Shown: positions 36,405-49,710, counted from the first letter of the stretch. The stretch is 64,000 nucleotides of DNA from Topomyia yanbarensis (GCF_030247195.1 NC_080671.1:69563412-69627411), one strand, 5' to 3'. Notes: generated by a model not told the origin, from the sequence alone. Program-made: numbers and translations.

Positions 36405-36488
36405 CTGACGTGGTTTTTCAAATGTTCTTTTCGCATAAATTTCTTCTCACAATAGGTGCAATGATAGGGGGTCTCTCCAGTGTGCAAT
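36405..36488 (-). CDS. crol: crol cassette exon, middle cluster 6 of 12
   Basis: 84 nt, phase 2-2, acceptor AACAG|A, donor AG|GTGAGG. Finger [17 protein letters not shown], with Met before the helix and Lys at helix position 5 (M RKEHLKN), ending NHVR. Confidence 0.88.
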
Positions 36489-36778
36489 CTGTTGAGTAAG
36501 AGAGTACCATTTTGATACTGACCCCAAACCAAACCAAATGTCTAATAGCTGGCGAGGAGATATTTAGCAAAGGATACCCAACGACCCGAGGATGGTGGTT
36601 CTTAGTACTGGGAAAATTTTAACTGTGTTTAAACCCTACCGAAACTACGCTTACGAGAATTGAAGGTAAAAACTTTCCCAATAATAAAACCTGGGACTAG
36701 ATAAAGGATTGATGGGATTGGCTAAGAAATCAACCAGGACAGGATCTTCTGCGGCGAAGAAACTACAACAACGCTCAC

Positions 36779-36862
36779 CTTGTGTGATTGGTTAAATGCT
36801 CTTTTCGAGTGAATTTCTTCTCACAATAAGTGCACTGATAAGGTGTTTCTCCGGTGTGCAAT
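36779..36862 (-). CDS. crol: crol cassette exon, middle cluster 5 of 12
   Basis: 84 nt, phase 2-2, acceptor CCAG|A, donor AG|GTGAGC. Finger [17 protein letters not shown], helix RKEHLTN, ending NHTR. Confidence 0.88.
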
Positions 36863-37309
36863 CTGGTGATACGAATAATAATTTATAATAGGGGATACCT
36901 TTTTTTTTTAAGAAAAAGAAGCGAAATATGTGTGTTTTTGAAGTGAACTTTTGGGACACTCTCCCTTCGACTTCCGGACAAGTAAGGAAAAAAGAATTCA
37001 TCCAGATGCCAGCTTTCTAGTTTCCGTTGAATAACATGTATACAAATTAATGAAAAACTACGCGCGACAGGTTCAGTACAAAACAATGGTACACGTGTAT
37101 GAAACGATACGGATCAAAACAGCTCGCAATCGGTAACCGAAAACTTGCACTTTGGGGTCACTTTTTACCCTTGAACCGTTGGTCGCGAAAACTCGAAGGA
37201 AGCTCGCGCCAGAAGTGCATTGTAAACACATACACACACGCAAACAGGAATATATACATAGAAAAAAAGAGGAATAGGACACTATTCGTAAGTGGTTTTG
37301 AACGCTCAC

Positions 37310-37393
37310 CTGACATGATTTGTTAAATGCTCTTTTCGCGTAAACTTTTTCTCGCAATAGGTACACTGATAGGGGGTCTCTCCGGTATGTAAT
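37310..37393 (-). CDS. crol: crol cassette exon, middle cluster 4 of 12
   Basis: 84 nt, phase 2-2, acceptor CACAG|A behind a long pyrimidine tract, donor AG|GTGAGC. Finger [17 protein letters not shown], helix RKEHLTN, ending NHVR: the majority form of the array. Confidence 0.9.
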
Positions 37394-37908
37394 CTGTGGG
37401 GTCGGAATGATGAAGAATGGGAGAAAGAGAGATAGATAGACACGGTTAATGTCCGGTCGGTAGAAGAGTACATCACCAAGATAAATTGATCAAGAAGGCA
37501 GAGGCGAAAAGAAAAGAAAGTACGCGCGAATAAAAAAATAATCAAAACGATTTTCTGTTATCGAAAGATTTGTTACGATAGATGGCTTTTGTTTCAATTT
37601 TTCTCTCGGCCGCTACCTCCCAAATCTATTATCTTGGTACGCCACGGCCAGAAACGATCAGCTCTAGTAGATTAATGAATGGGTTTAATTTTGAACGTCT
37701 TTTTTGCTATTTGATCATTGGAAAAGATGGTTAATCCCACCAGATCCTGGTACTGCAGGAACGTTCCAAGTATCAAATGTCACGACGGACGGGTCGAAAA
37801 GTCGAATGAAAGAAGATGGAATACGATCATGTATAACAAAACAAAAAAATGATTGCGGTGGTGGTGGTAGTGGTGGAGGCTCTGCTTTGGAAACAGATGA
37901 AGCGCTCA

Positions 37909-38037
<129 letters not shown>

Positions 38038-38482
38038 TTAATGTTTAAAGCAAACGTAAACATTTCAAACATTCTTCACCCGGCTCGTCTTTGGTTATTT
38101 TTTTTTCTGTACCATCAATAATTTCCGAAAATTATCAACATGAAACGGTTGGCTCTGCTTAGCTATCATTTAACACTATTTGCAGAATGATTGTTCACTG
38201 TACATCGATCGATTTTGGTAAGGACCATTTACTTTTCTGCACTTGCTGATACGTATCTTTCTTTTGAAAAAAAAAAAAACGAAAACCAAGTGACTTTTTG
38301 TGCACAAAATACCGAAAGCCAAGTCACGCATTTTTCCCAATTATCAAAAAACACGGGTTTCAATAGTCAAAATTTGCCAATTTCTTTCTTCTGTCGTATA
38401 CTTGATATCTTCTTTGGTGTATACTGTCAAAAGGCGGGGGAAGTTCGCAAATTGAATTATGGGAAAGCAAATAAACGCTCAC

Positions 38483-38566
38483 CTTGTGTGAATCGTTAAA
38501 CGCTCTCTTCTACTGAATTTCTTCTCGCAATATGTGCACTGATAGGGAGTCTCTCCAGTGTGCAAT
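38483..38566 (-). CDS. crol: crol cassette exon, middle cluster 2 of 12 (variant helix RRERLTI)
   Basis: 84 nt, phase 2-2, acceptor CAACAG|A after a TCTCTCTCTATCTC tract, donor AG|GTGAGC. Finger [17 protein letters not shown], then S RRERLTI and HTR. This is the most diverged helix in the array: Arg at 3 and Ile at 6. The zinc ligands are intact. Confidence 0.87.
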
Positions 38567-39173
38567 CTGTTGAAGAAAGAGATAGAGAGAGAGACAAGAT
38601 GATGTTATGTTGGGGACGCTTTTCATTCCTTTGCTGGCTTATACCGATATATGCTGGGACTGTTTTTTTTTTCATTATTCTTTTATCACATTTATGTACA
38701 AATGATCTTACAGTTGTTGGTTAAACGAAACAAACGAGAAAAGAACGGAAAAGTTAAACACGGTGCCTTGCTTTCCTTAGTCATAAAACGATTCGCAAAA
38801 TATTCAGCATATAAGAAGCAATCGGAAGTTACTTATTCCCTAGACGGATTCTAGCATATTTGAATTTTCCAAAATGAGATTCCGGCGAACAGGAGTATAT
38901 TGGTCGAAACAGTTCGAAGTTGGCTTTTCGCATGGTTAGTTGTACTCGCCAAAAATGGAAATTTTGCTCCCTTGGAATCATTTTGTGTTAACATTGTGGA
39001 AATTCAACCGTTTGGCCTGGCTTGGACTTTCGATGCTAGCTTTTCACACTTTCCGAGGAGAGTGGCGTTAAAAACTTTGTTGTAGGCAAAAATTTGACAA
39101 ACTTTTGACACCACCATTCCTAGTTTTTTTTAAATTTTTTTTTCTGTTTTCTATCAGCTAACCAACCGCTCAC

Positions 39174-39257
39174 CTGACATGGTTCGTTAAATGCTCTTTG
39201 CGGGTAAATTTTTTCTCGCAATAGGTACAGTGATAGGGCGTCTCACCGGTGTGCAAT
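39174..39257 (-). CDS. crol: crol cassette exon, middle cluster 1 of 12
   Basis: 84 nt, phase 2-2, acceptor AACAG|A, donor AG|GTGAGC. Finger [17 protein letters not shown], helix RKEHLTN, ending NHVR. It is the first exon of the middle cluster; a 10.4-kb transposon-rich intron separates it from the cluster on the right. Confidence 0.88.
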
Positions 39258-40049
39258 CTGTTTGAAATATATAGAACACAGACGAGGAAGTATTTTTTAG
39301 ATATACTGTGCTTAGTAGTACACATTTACCAACTGCTAGGTTTGATGATTTTTTCACGATAGCAAAAGGATCATTATCAAGCAAGTTGCGAGTGTGGCTA
39401 TATGATCAACTTTAAACGTTATCGAAACTTTTCATTTGCTAAACTGTGCTGTACCTTCGGACCAATACAAAGGATTCGTGGATCGTGAAGTCTAAGGTAC
39501 CGTATGTCAAGTGATCCTATTTGATAATTGCGCTAGAGAAGACTCACGTACGCCGAAAACATGTATAATATGAAGAAACTAAGTTGACCGAAATCGCCTG
39601 CCAATCACATGCGAGTTCGTAACAAAACAAAACATTAAGACATACGGTTAGTTTCGGTCGGCAAACATACGTTTGCATATAAAAAATTAAAAGGGTTCTG
39701 GAAAATGTGGAAAATTATCCTCGAAAAATACACTCATGTTCAATAAAACAAAATTTTGAATCCCAAGAAAAAAGTTTAAGATATACTGCAAGTGAAAGAT
39801 CAATATAATGCACTGAAAAGACAACAAATAATTAAACTAATTATCCGTATAAAATGTACATACAATTATGCTGATGTTGCGTAATATACTAAATATACCC
39901 ATATAAAACGTGATTCGAGCCTCAGGTGATACCCTAAATGTAGACAAGTTCGCAACTCCAGCAGGATTAATACACACTCAAATCAGCTCGGTAATTTTCA
40001 ACCATATTTGGAAACTAATATCACAGCATAGTAACATTTGGTCGGTGTT
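39258..40049. other. Start of the 10.4-kb crol intron, unassigned
   Basis: AT-rich intron without recognised gene or repeat. Confidence 0.4.
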
Positions 40050-40475
40050 AAGTCACAATTTACTAAACAGCAAAACCTCGAAAAGTGAGATATCAGCCCC
40101 CGGTTTTGTCTACCCCCGATTTCATCAGCTTTTTGACCCGATTTTGTCAGCCTCATATGGAAAACTATTTTATGAGCTCTAGAGGATGAACCAACTCAAA
40201 TTCGAGTAAACCCTTTCTGGAGCATACTTTTCTTGTCTTAGATGTAAAATATGCAAAAATAAAAGAAATCAGCTTTTTTAAATTTTGTTCTGGAATACCC
40301 CCTTAAGAGAAATTTATACCAAATAATCAGAAAGGACTGGGGCTAATATTTTAACAGTTTCGGTTATTTAAAAAAGAAAGAAAAAGATGTGACCCCTATT
40401 TTTACCAACATTCCCATTTTGCCAGCCTAAAATAAACAGAGGGGGACTTATAAAAACGGGTCTTCGCTGTGAATA
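40050..40475. repeat. Diverged copy of the CAGTG-ended MITE at 44076
   Basis: Shared blocks include CCCGATTTTGTCAGC, CAGCCTCATATG and ATAATCAGAAAGG in the same order as in the copy at 44076-44489. Ends are eroded, so the limits are approximate. Confidence 0.6.
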
Positions 40476-42417
40476 CGAGAAATCCCATGGCAATGCGTCC
40501 AAAAATCTTTAAAATCGATCTTCAATTGCGATGAAACTTTACACGTTTCACCGGCATGGAAGACTAAAAATTTCCCACAGCCAATGAGATCATCTTGACT
40601 CAGCAGCAATCTTTCAACAGGGTGTACAAGTTTTAGGATGCAGCATTTTCAAAAAAAAAATGGTTAGCGTATTTTATACAACAACACTATTCGCGAAAGA
40701 ATTTCAGGAAATGAATAGTTCTGCACGAAAAAAATATTGCGCAGAATGAAAAGTTGTGAAGTTTTCACAAAAACAGAAAAATATATTAAATAATTAAATT
40801 ACTGGACACCCATTTTTTGTAAATTTTATCATTGTCAGCAAAAAACCTAAAGAGAAAGAATACAATTTAATTGTAGTATGGGGGAAAACCAGTAAAAAGT
40901 TTTTCTAACGATAAGTTTTTAAATTTCATACTAATTGTTAGACGAAGCTTTAAGTTTATTAAAAAAATGTGATTCTAAATGTCATTTCATATAAAAATAC
41001 TTGAAATGCCAAATTTTTCCAAAATATCATGGTTTTCGAGAATTTGGAATTTTGTTTCAACAAAAATAATTAATTCGTGAATTCGCCTTTCATATAAGTC
41101 ATTCGCGTTCTTCATCATGAACTTTCCAAAATCCAATGTTTGTCGTTTTAACCCTTGCGAGGCGATTTTTTTTTTCGTTGTAATTACCGTCGTGCGAAGC
41201 TACTTTGGATATTTGGGGCTGCTTTGCACACTTTAGTTTTTCAATATTTACTAACAGACGCGCTTTTATTAGTTTTATTATACCTTTGACATTTATAGAG
41301 CCATGCCTTTTAAAAATGTTGCATATGCCTTTTGTCATTTTTATTAACACTGTTTACCAAAACAAACAAAACACTTCAAGGATCGATAAAAAAGATTGCT
41401 CGTAAAATAAGACTGCTCAACAAAACAGAAAATCTTAAGTGTGCCGAGATCACATACTGTTTTTTGGAAAGGAGAAAAAAGACGAAAAATTGCGTTTTCC
41501 GTTTGTTTCTAGTACGTCAAGATCGGTTTTTATGAGAATTTTAATGTTTTTGTGTGATGAAAAATGGCGTTTTTCGTTTGTTTCTTGTGTCTTTAAAAAT
41601 GGTGTTTTTAATATCATTATCAACAACTTTACCGAAGATACCAAGCCTCTAAATAATGTTTTGAGTTTATTCTCTGTAATTATGTCCAACAGAATTAATT
41701 ATCAAAATTGTTTTTTTTTTTTCAAGAGATGCTCTCTATTATGTTGTATAATTTCTTTTAAGACATTGAACGTCCAAAGTTGGTAGTTGCGAAATAATGT
41801 GAATTCTTGACATAAAAAGTGCATAACTTTAGAACGTGGCCTTGTGCACTAATAACGCCATCAATTTAGCACTCAAATATACGTCATAAATAGCTCCTTA
41901 TTTCAATTTTTTTGTTTTGCAATATTTTCAATCCAACCGTGTGGTTATTTTTATAATTGATAAAAAAATCTTTAAATGCTCATAAAAACCTATTCTGACA
42001 TACTAGAAAGAAACTGATATTGTCATCATCATTTTCCGTTTTTCTATACGAAAAACAATATGCAGTCTCAACCCGCTCAAGATTTTCTGACAAGTAACGT
42101 TGTAAATGTTAAATTAAAATGAATCCCTTATTTTAGAAAATGCGATAAATGCGTGATGCTTTATTGTTGAAAAAGCCTCTGATATCAGTATAAATTAATG
42201 ATATTTCAATGAAAGTCAATAAAACTGGTTAATTTTTATTTTTTATCGAATTCAAGAAGTGTGCAAAGTAGCCCCTAGGTGGTCCACAAAAAATATTTTT
42301 GAACGCTATATGAACAACTTTTTTTATGTGTGAACCAATTCTGTTCATATTTGGCATAAATAATACACAAGATGCTGACGATAAATCTGTGCTGATATGA
42401 TACAAATCTGTCGATTA
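40476..42417. other. Intron sequence, unassigned
   Basis: AT-rich, many short open frames without features. A run around 41100-41240 and another at 42250-42290 share a GTGTGCAAAGTAGCCCC-like phrase, so there may be an unnamed local repeat. Confidence 0.35.
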
Positions 42418-42421
42418 TTAA

Positions 42422-42850
42422 CCCATTATATCCTAGCGTATGAAATTTCATACGCAGAACTATCCATCGTTTAACGCGTATTTACTGCAGAATGTTGGCA
42501 TCTAACTGCTTTATTATTGCACTAATGGGATCATTGCACCTGAAAAGTAAGCAATACATAATTGAATTTTATTGTTGGAATTCGTGCTAATAATTCCATT
42601 ATGTGACAAAACGTTCCTACAGGTATAAAAGAAGTTTTGTCTATCAGAAAACCCGAAGAAAATGTGTCAAACAACTTAAAATTTGTTATTTTTATTTAAA
42701 CGTGCGAAATTTTTTGCACGAGATATTTTCGTTCTCAAAACCATTTTAAGCGGTGATTCTATTTTTCCCATAATCTTTGACAATTTTTTGGTGAAAATGA
42801 AGATATCACTGCATTTGGCTCACTTTTTGAAACCCCTGGGTTATAAAGGG
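42422..42850. mobile_element. TTAA-flanked MITE with CCCATTATATCC ends
   Basis: The left end is CCCATTATATCCTAG and the right end, complemented, CCCTTTATAACCCAG. TTAA flanks lie at 42418-42421 and 42851-42854. Length is 429 bp. A third TTAACCC-type end at 43673 faces left and may be a further member, so the limits are less certain than for the others. Confidence 0.5.
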
Positions 42851-42854
42851 TTAA

Positions 42855-44073
42855 AGGAGTTATAATTTGTCAAAATTGATAAAAAGTGCGCAAAGAAACC
42901 CCGCACGACGGTACTGTTATTTGTTCTGATTCTGACGCCGAAAATGTAAAATTCAAAATGTCAAATCCAATATGGCGACTGTGCTTGGCTAAATTTCATG
43001 TTAGTTATATTGGCCTAAAACGTCTTACAAGAAAGTTTTCGAAGTCACTGTGCGTCTGATTCTGACTTCGAAAATGTAAAATTCAAAATGGCAACTGTGT
43101 AACCCAAAAAACCCCGTGAATCGAGTTTCATACTGGCTGTAACTAAATTCGCAAATTTCGTAAAAAATGGCTGCCATTGTGTAGCCGTCATTTCGAATTT
43201 TCAAATTCTGTTATCAGAATCGTAATCAGCGACCTCAAAAACCACTTAATCTATTTTTATGCTAGTTGAGAAGATATCCATGTCTCTTTTATAGACCAAC
43301 ATAATAATAAAATACATTTTCGAATATTTTGATAATTTTTTCAAAAAAACTGACTTGCAATTTTTTTTTGTAAAACATCTATTATTTAGTTCAATGTTTG
43401 AGATACTTACAAAAAAAATTTAGATCTCTAGGACTTTGAGTTCAGACATAGCGATTTTTTTTGTAAAAAAACGAGATTTTCTAGTTTTAATTGTATATAA
43501 CTAATAAGTAATTAACAAATTCACATATTTTTTTATGCTAGCTGAACTCCTTGCATCCCTAAGAGCAGATTGAAAGAAAACATTCGTATTTATATGTCAA
43601 CGCTAACTAGAAACCCAATAAAAATATAGGAGAAGTAGGTGGGACGTATACGTCCCACTGCATCGCAAAGGGTTAAACAAGAAAAAGATAGTATTGGGAT
43701 CATGGAGAAGCTATCAATACGAAAGTTCTCCTAACAACAACTTTTAACAAATTTTTTATAAATCATGCTATTTGCAATTAAAAATACAAACAAAATGCGC
43801 CCTATTTTAAAGTTTGTTTCAACAAAAACAATATTGAGAAGTATTGGAAAGCTACAAGAAAACAATATGATTAAACTATACAGTTGAATAATTTTTTTGT
43901 TTTCGCGTAGAAATGATTTACAATATCGCCCTGATCTCACAAAAAATTATAGGAAATTTCATGTAAATTTCGGAAAACTTTTTGATCTTGATGAAGATAC
44001 TTAAAAATAAAAATAAAAAGGTCTTACGACGAAACGATTGTATTTGTTGTATTCGTTGAAACATAATTTCATA
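42855..44073. other. Intron sequence with repeated phrases, unassigned
   Basis: The phrase GAAAATGTAAAATTCAAAATG occurs twice in shortened form near 42943 and 43070, with similar flanks, indicating a small local duplication. A self-complementary GGGACGTATACGTCCC sits at 43641-43656, just before a TTAA. Confidence 0.4.
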
Positions 44074-44075
44074 TA

Positions 44076-44489
44076 CAGTGAGGACCCGATTTTATCAGCC
44101 ACCGATTTTGTCTACACCCGGTTTTATCAGCGTTTTGATCCAAGTTTGTCAGCATCATATGAAAGCTGATAGTAGTTTGATGGGCTATGGCAACCAAGTT
44201 TAATTCGAATAAATCCTTTCTTGAGCATATTTCTCTTATCTTAGAGATCCGAAATATGCAAAAAAAAATTTGCATTTTAAATTTTGCAGCGTCAGGCTTC
44301 CTTAAGGGGAGTTTAAACTAAATAATCAGAAAGGGTTATGAGGCTATATCTAGGGATTAAGGAAGAATATTATAAGAGCTTATAAGTTTATGAAAAAGAA
44401 AGAAACATATATGTCCCGATTTTGTCAATGCACCCCGCTTTATCATCTTTAAATTCTCCAAGGGGCTGATAAAAAACGTGTCTGCACTG
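44076..44489. mobile_element. 414-bp MITE with CAGTG ends and TA flanks
   Basis: The left end is CAGTGAGGACCCGATTTTAT; the right end, complemented, is CAGTGCAGACACGTTTTTTA. Both are flanked by TA (44074-44075 and 44490-44491), as in Tc1/mariner/pogo elements. Repeated TTTTATCAGC / TTTTGTCAGC / TTTGTCTAC phrases form a subterminal array. No coding region. Confidence 0.75.
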
Positions 44490-44663
44490 TATATTGAAAA
44501 CGACAACAGTTTGGAAAAACTTTGTTATGAGAATTTTGATTTGAAATAGCATTTAAAAACATATTCAATAAGAAAATTGCATTTTTGAATGCAACTACTA
44601 TGAAAATTCTCTTCTTGATAGCTTCTTCATGATACGAACATATAACAAAAAATTGGTGTTTAA

Positions 44664-44779
44664 CCTTCCGGAAGTCGCACAAATGGCTCACTGAACGAGC
44701 AGCCGCAGCTGTTTTAAAACGGCTTCACTAGATTTTCAGAGCAACGTGCACTCAGTGCACTAGCGCGACTGCCGGAAGG
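44664..44779. mobile_element. 116-bp TTAA-flanked MITE, copy 2
   Basis: Inverted ends CCTTCCGGAAGTCGC (one mismatch at the right end) and TTAA on both sides (44660-44663 and 44780-44783). Same length as copy 1 at 9362-9477; the middle 20 bases differ most. Confidence 0.8.
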
Positions 44780-44783
44780 TTAA

Positions 44784-47075
44784 AGCAATAAACATTTGAT
44801 TGTTATTAGTTATCGATGGTGTAACGCAAATAACTCATAAAAAGGGCATAATTCCATGAATTAATTGTATTTGTTGAAACAATATTTCAAATATCTCAAA
44901 AACTCACATTTTGGAAGATTCTATTTATTCTTTTTAACTTATTCTCGGATGATTTTGCTGCACAAAAATACGGTAATATAACATTTGTTTTTGAAAGTTG
45001 CATGCAAAAACTTCTACCACCTTTTAAAAAATTGCTCTTGTGTCAAAATGTTTCAATTGCCAAAGGAAATCATGGAGATTCGTAAACCGAACAAAACTGC
45101 AATATTTTGTTCCTATCAGCGATGGTCGTTTTTTATGGACGGTCGCTTTATGAAATCGCGCTAATAGTATTAGTTAAAGAATTTCTTTAGCTACATTTCT
45201 TCTTTACCAGATCTTTAAAAAAATATTGTAAGCAAGAGTTACAGCATAATTTTTTTACGCTAACCTAAAACTTCGATTTTTCTTCTGCGCTACAGTTATT
45301 GGGAAGTTTCATAATGACGGACGACAAAGAGCCCTTCATTGTTACTTACGCCCTATTGAAAATGTCCTAGATAAAACATTTCTTTTCCGCCAAATTTTAA
45401 GCACAGTCAGTTTTCGTTCTTAACGATAACTGGACACATGGTCGCAGCCTACGTATTTCTTTGACACGACGCGGATCGATAGCATAACTGAGCAGTGGGT
45501 CTTTCCTGAGAAGCTTATTCATATATCAGACATGTTGAATTCAACTTTTTTGTATTTCAGCATATATTTTTGAATTTTGTCATGCGAAGTATCGGTAGCC
45601 TGATCATGCAGTAGTACCTCTATTTTGTTATATTTCTTTTACACGGAAACATGGAAAGCTCGATGAAATCCCAAATTCAAATGCGTGAATTCACCGCAAC
45701 CCATTACGACGCCACTCTCATTTATCGACCAATGATTGTTATATGTCCAATAGTTTGTTTCGCGAGCAAAATCGATACAGTAGAACTTTGCCGCTATTGA
45801 AAATGTATAACATATCGGCCTATTGTTCGAAACGGATTCGATGATTGATCTGTATTAGAAGCCGCATCATTTTGTAATTTTGTCATGCTAAGAATCTTGT
45901 TTAAAGAGATACGTGGACAAAATGTTGAGTTCTGTGTATCACACGATCAGAGCAGCCTACAAAAACGTACTGTTGATTTCTATTTCAAAATTTCAGCAAG
46001 ACTCAAATTCAAATTTTTTATTAATTCGTTTAGTTAGCTTAATATCTATTTTCAATATATATAAAACAGATAAATAAAAAGCCTTATTGATTATCAGTTG
46101 GATCGCGTGCACGTGGTTTTATATTGTGAGCGGAGACCTTTTTTCACGGTGGGGAAACAATTGTCTGCTCGCCTACTGCATCTTTGGGGTTATTTACTTC
46201 TGTCATGTTTCACGTCAAGGTCTTCCTAGTTAAAGCTGAATTGGTACCTGTCACCGTTGTTTTTAACGTCCTCACCGATAGATAACAGTTGATTTTGGGC
46301 TGCTGGGTGCTGTTTTGCAGTTGTTATTATGGCCTGTCACAAATTTGGCAACCTGTTATAGTTCAGGTATTTGCATGGAAAACTCTGTTTGGATTGGTTT
46401 ATCGTAGATGATGCGGCAATTGACTAAGATGCATTCTTCTGTATCTGTATCAGCATTGCACAGGGTTGTTTATGGTGTGGCGTCTGATTTCAATATACAC
46501 ACGTAGAAACTTGTCTATTATGTGCGCATAGCGTGGTTTGTTTAATAGTTCCATGACTTTTGAGTTGTATAGTCAATTAGGGTCTTTCGATCGGTATTCT
46601 CAGCGTAAGAAAACCGTTAGGCATACGCGCGAAGAAGTTTCAGGTGTGACAGATTCTACTTCTCCGTATTCCGAAATGCGTTTTGCAATTAGCTAAGGAT
46701 GGGTACGCGGTCATGTCACCTTACCGCTATATTGTCATTTTTCATAAACACGGAAATCTTAATCCCTATGCTGTCACTTTCAACCACACGTTTTAGGATG
46801 TTCTACATAATATATCTGCCTGATCTAACATGTTGGATGAGATCAGTGCTGCATTGCGCAGGTGATGATACTGAAGAAGGCGACCACCAAAAGCTCCACT
46901 TTCACCTTCAGAAAATATTCCGCTTCACGAAAACTCAATCGCATTAAATAAAATTCAAAGTTAACGATCGCGGCGTAGGATTGGAGCAGCGTTCCTACAC
47001 CAACTTTATTCGTGATGGTAAGAATAAATACGTTTCCTTTGTTCTCGAGATAATGCACACTAGACAGAGAGGCTG
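44784..47075. other. Intron sequence, partly more balanced in composition
   Basis: Mostly AT-rich. From about 46080 to 46700 the composition is more balanced and a minus-strand frame of about 35 codons with several acidic and Cys residues is open near 46370-46470 before a stop. This could be a relic of a coding transposon, but I recognise no domain. Confidence 0.35.
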
Positions 47076-47325
47076 CACAGAAAAAAAATATTGGTAAAAG
47101 TAAGAGTGTTCCGCTCTTAGCAAAAAACAACCAACGCCAACTATTAGGTTGAAAGTAAAACTTTTAAATTAATCAAGAATAATAATCAAAGTAAAAGTTT
47201 TCCTTTTAAGCAAATGAAGAATAGTATTCAAAACAAAAGTTTTATTTTTAAACTAAGAGTATGCGTTGGTTGTTTTTTGCTAAGAGTGGAAAACTCTTAT
47301 TTTTACCAACTTTTTTTTTTCTGTG
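47076..47325. mobile_element. 250-bp palindromic MITE with CACAG ends
   Basis: The arms are long: CACAGAAAAAAAATATTGGT at the left pairs with ACCAACTTTTTTTTTTCTGTG at the right (one extra T), and GCAAAAAACAACCAACGC pairs with GCGTTGGTTGTTTTTTGC further in. The loop is AT-rich. It has no coding capacity. The target duplication could not be fixed. Confidence 0.75.
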
Positions 47326-49626
47326 TGTGGTAGTTGTCGTTAACTTCTCTCGGATGTAGGTCTGACTCAGGCAAAAGTAGAAAGTAGACTGAAGACCAGC
47401 TCTTGTCATTTTTCCTCAAAGAAATATTTATAAAAATGAACTGAATTGCGTAAAACGGTTTATGCTTTCTGAAAATGTGCTAGCATCGATATTATTAACG
47501 GTTGGCATTGTAGGCATTAGGACGGGTATTTAAATTTTTCTTAGGAGCCATTTTGATTTCACTAAAAATATTTACATTAGTGTTATTTACATTTCCTAAA
47601 ATAAAATGCATTCCCGGTTGAAAAACAATGTGTTATACTGAAAGCTGATGACACCGCTACGTCATCAATATTTGGCTTAGTTCTGAAACACACAGACACA
47701 ATAGCCAACATAGCAAGATGATTGAGCAAGAAGTTGTTTCTACCTTCCATCCAAATCAAAAAAATATCCCACATTGTATTGCTCCGCCGCCGCCGGTCTA
47801 AATCACACCAACACCGCCGATAACGACATTTTTCATCGGCGCACACCTCTACTTGAGATACTACTACTTTCTCAATTTTTGACCTAGCGCTCAATTTTTA
47901 CCTCGAGCAAAAACTAAAAAAAAGTCGCCACTTCTTGTTTTAAGACAAAGTTGTATGTTTTCCTTAACCCAGACTTGCAGATTTTTAAATGGATTTCGCA
48001 CAGATTTCACAAAATATGACCTGGGCATCCCTAACTCAGGCAGAAGTAGAAAGTAGGCTGAGCTTAAGGCATTGAAGATTCGACATTTCATAGATTGTGA
48101 TAACTGTGATGAACCGAAACCGTTTTTAGACGACTTTCGAAAAAACAATTTTTTTCAACAAAAAGTTATTTAAATCAGCACCTACCAAAGCTTCTAAATA
48201 AGAGCTGCGAATGTTTCATTTCGCACAGTTGCTTGGAATTCGCCGAATAAAAAACAATTTTCTAAATCTAATAATTTAGAAACAACAAATAATTTAGAAA
48301 CAACCATTTTTGCGTAAAAACCTTTCGTATTAATCATGCTGGACTACTGTGTTTTCTTATTTTATTCTGTACCATATCAAAAAAATGATTTAAAGCTTTA
48401 CTGTAATTGAGTAAAAGTTTCTTCTGATCACTAGGTGACGTGACTGTGAGATTTTTTGTCAAAATTATCAAATCAATCGATATTCAATATTTATGGGTTT
48501 ACTTGGGGACGTTATTTATTGGGAAAATGCATAATTTTACGGCTTATGTTGATCTTTCAATTGCTTTGCTTAAATTTTCAAATATATTACAAAGAGAGTA
48601 ATTATAGTGGTCATTTTCCATTTCTACAATACCTATGGTAATTCTAACGGTACTACCAACAGGCTGCCGCTTAATTACAATATTACATCCTACTTGCAAA
48701 CTAGATGAATTTTAGTCCATTATAGGAAGTTACTCGTGTCAAAAAAAAGACCACTGTGCTTGCGGCGTGTGTGGCAATAAAAAGGTCATTTTCAAGGCGA
48801 CCTAAAAGTTTTCGAATAAGGGACAAATATGCAATTACGGGCCATATAGGCAAGTTTAGCGAAACATGAATCAATTTCAAACCAACAACGTGGTAGTTGT
48901 TGTCTGATCTCATTTGAACATGGAACCCATTCCGGTGGTAACCAATTGCTGTAGCAATACAAAATCACACATAGTCATTATCTTTACATTTGTGACAATT
49001 GAATAATTGTTAAATAAAATAAAATCATCGAAGGCATGAAACACCCCTAAAACCGGCTTTCAATTCTAACCATTTTGCGCACGCATTTACTCCACCGTAC
49101 GTATGTTCGTGGCAGTGGTGAGCTCGAATATACTATTCGATTCTCGAAATTTGCTATCCGCTGCTACATCAAAAAGGACCATCAAAAACCACATTCTCAT
49201 AAGCAGGCACCGTGTTCAAAAGTAGATGTCAAAAAAAAACTGAATGCGAATGTTTTTTTTTCCTCTCTCACTATACATCGGACAAACGGAAACTTGACAC
49301 GCGGACTACGGTCGATCCTATTGAAAAACAAATTCAAATTTTGATGTGTTCGTTTCATACGACGGACGAACTTTCCGAGATGTGCCTACTAAGCCAAATA
49401 GTGCAAAAATATTTGTTCTTCAATTTAGTTGGTCTCGCGGAGGTACAGTATAGCAAATGAAAATTGTGCTTTGATTTGAATTCTCAAAAAGATGCCTGTA
49501 AAATAAAACCTTTTGGAAATTGCGGTATAGTACTATAAATCATTAATGGCTATAAATACATTTAGTGGATACGAACGAAATGATGAATAAAAACAACATG
49601 ATACAGAAAAGTTTGTCAACGCTCAC
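47326..49626. other. End of the 10.4-kb crol intron, unassigned
   Basis: No gene supported. A phrase GACTCAGGCAAAAGTAGAAAG near 47364 recurs in slightly changed form near 48032, and GGGCATCCCTAAC near 48025 resembles the end of the hAT MITE at 62829; both suggest repeat remnants. Confidence 0.4.
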
Positions 49627-49710
49627 CTGACATGATTCGTTAAATGTTCTTTTCGTGCGAATTTTTTCTCGCAATATGTGCAATGATAAGGAGTCTCTCC
49701 GGTGTGCCAT
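49627..49710 (-). CDS. crol: crol cassette exon, right cluster 6 of 6
   Basis: 84 nt, phase 2-2, acceptor AACAG|A, donor AG|GTGAGC. The finger starts [17 protein letters not shown]: Trp replaces the usual Leu of the linker. Ala precedes the helix (A RKEHLTN), which ends NHVR. Confidence 0.88.

Noticed and set aside
41099..41786. Overlapping frames on both strands with Lys-rich composition
   Set aside because: Composition follows poly-A/T runs; no family pattern.
47583..48148. Two minus-strand open frames of 85-103 codons
   Set aside because: No recognisable domain, no neighbouring splice structure, AT-rich codons; likely chance.
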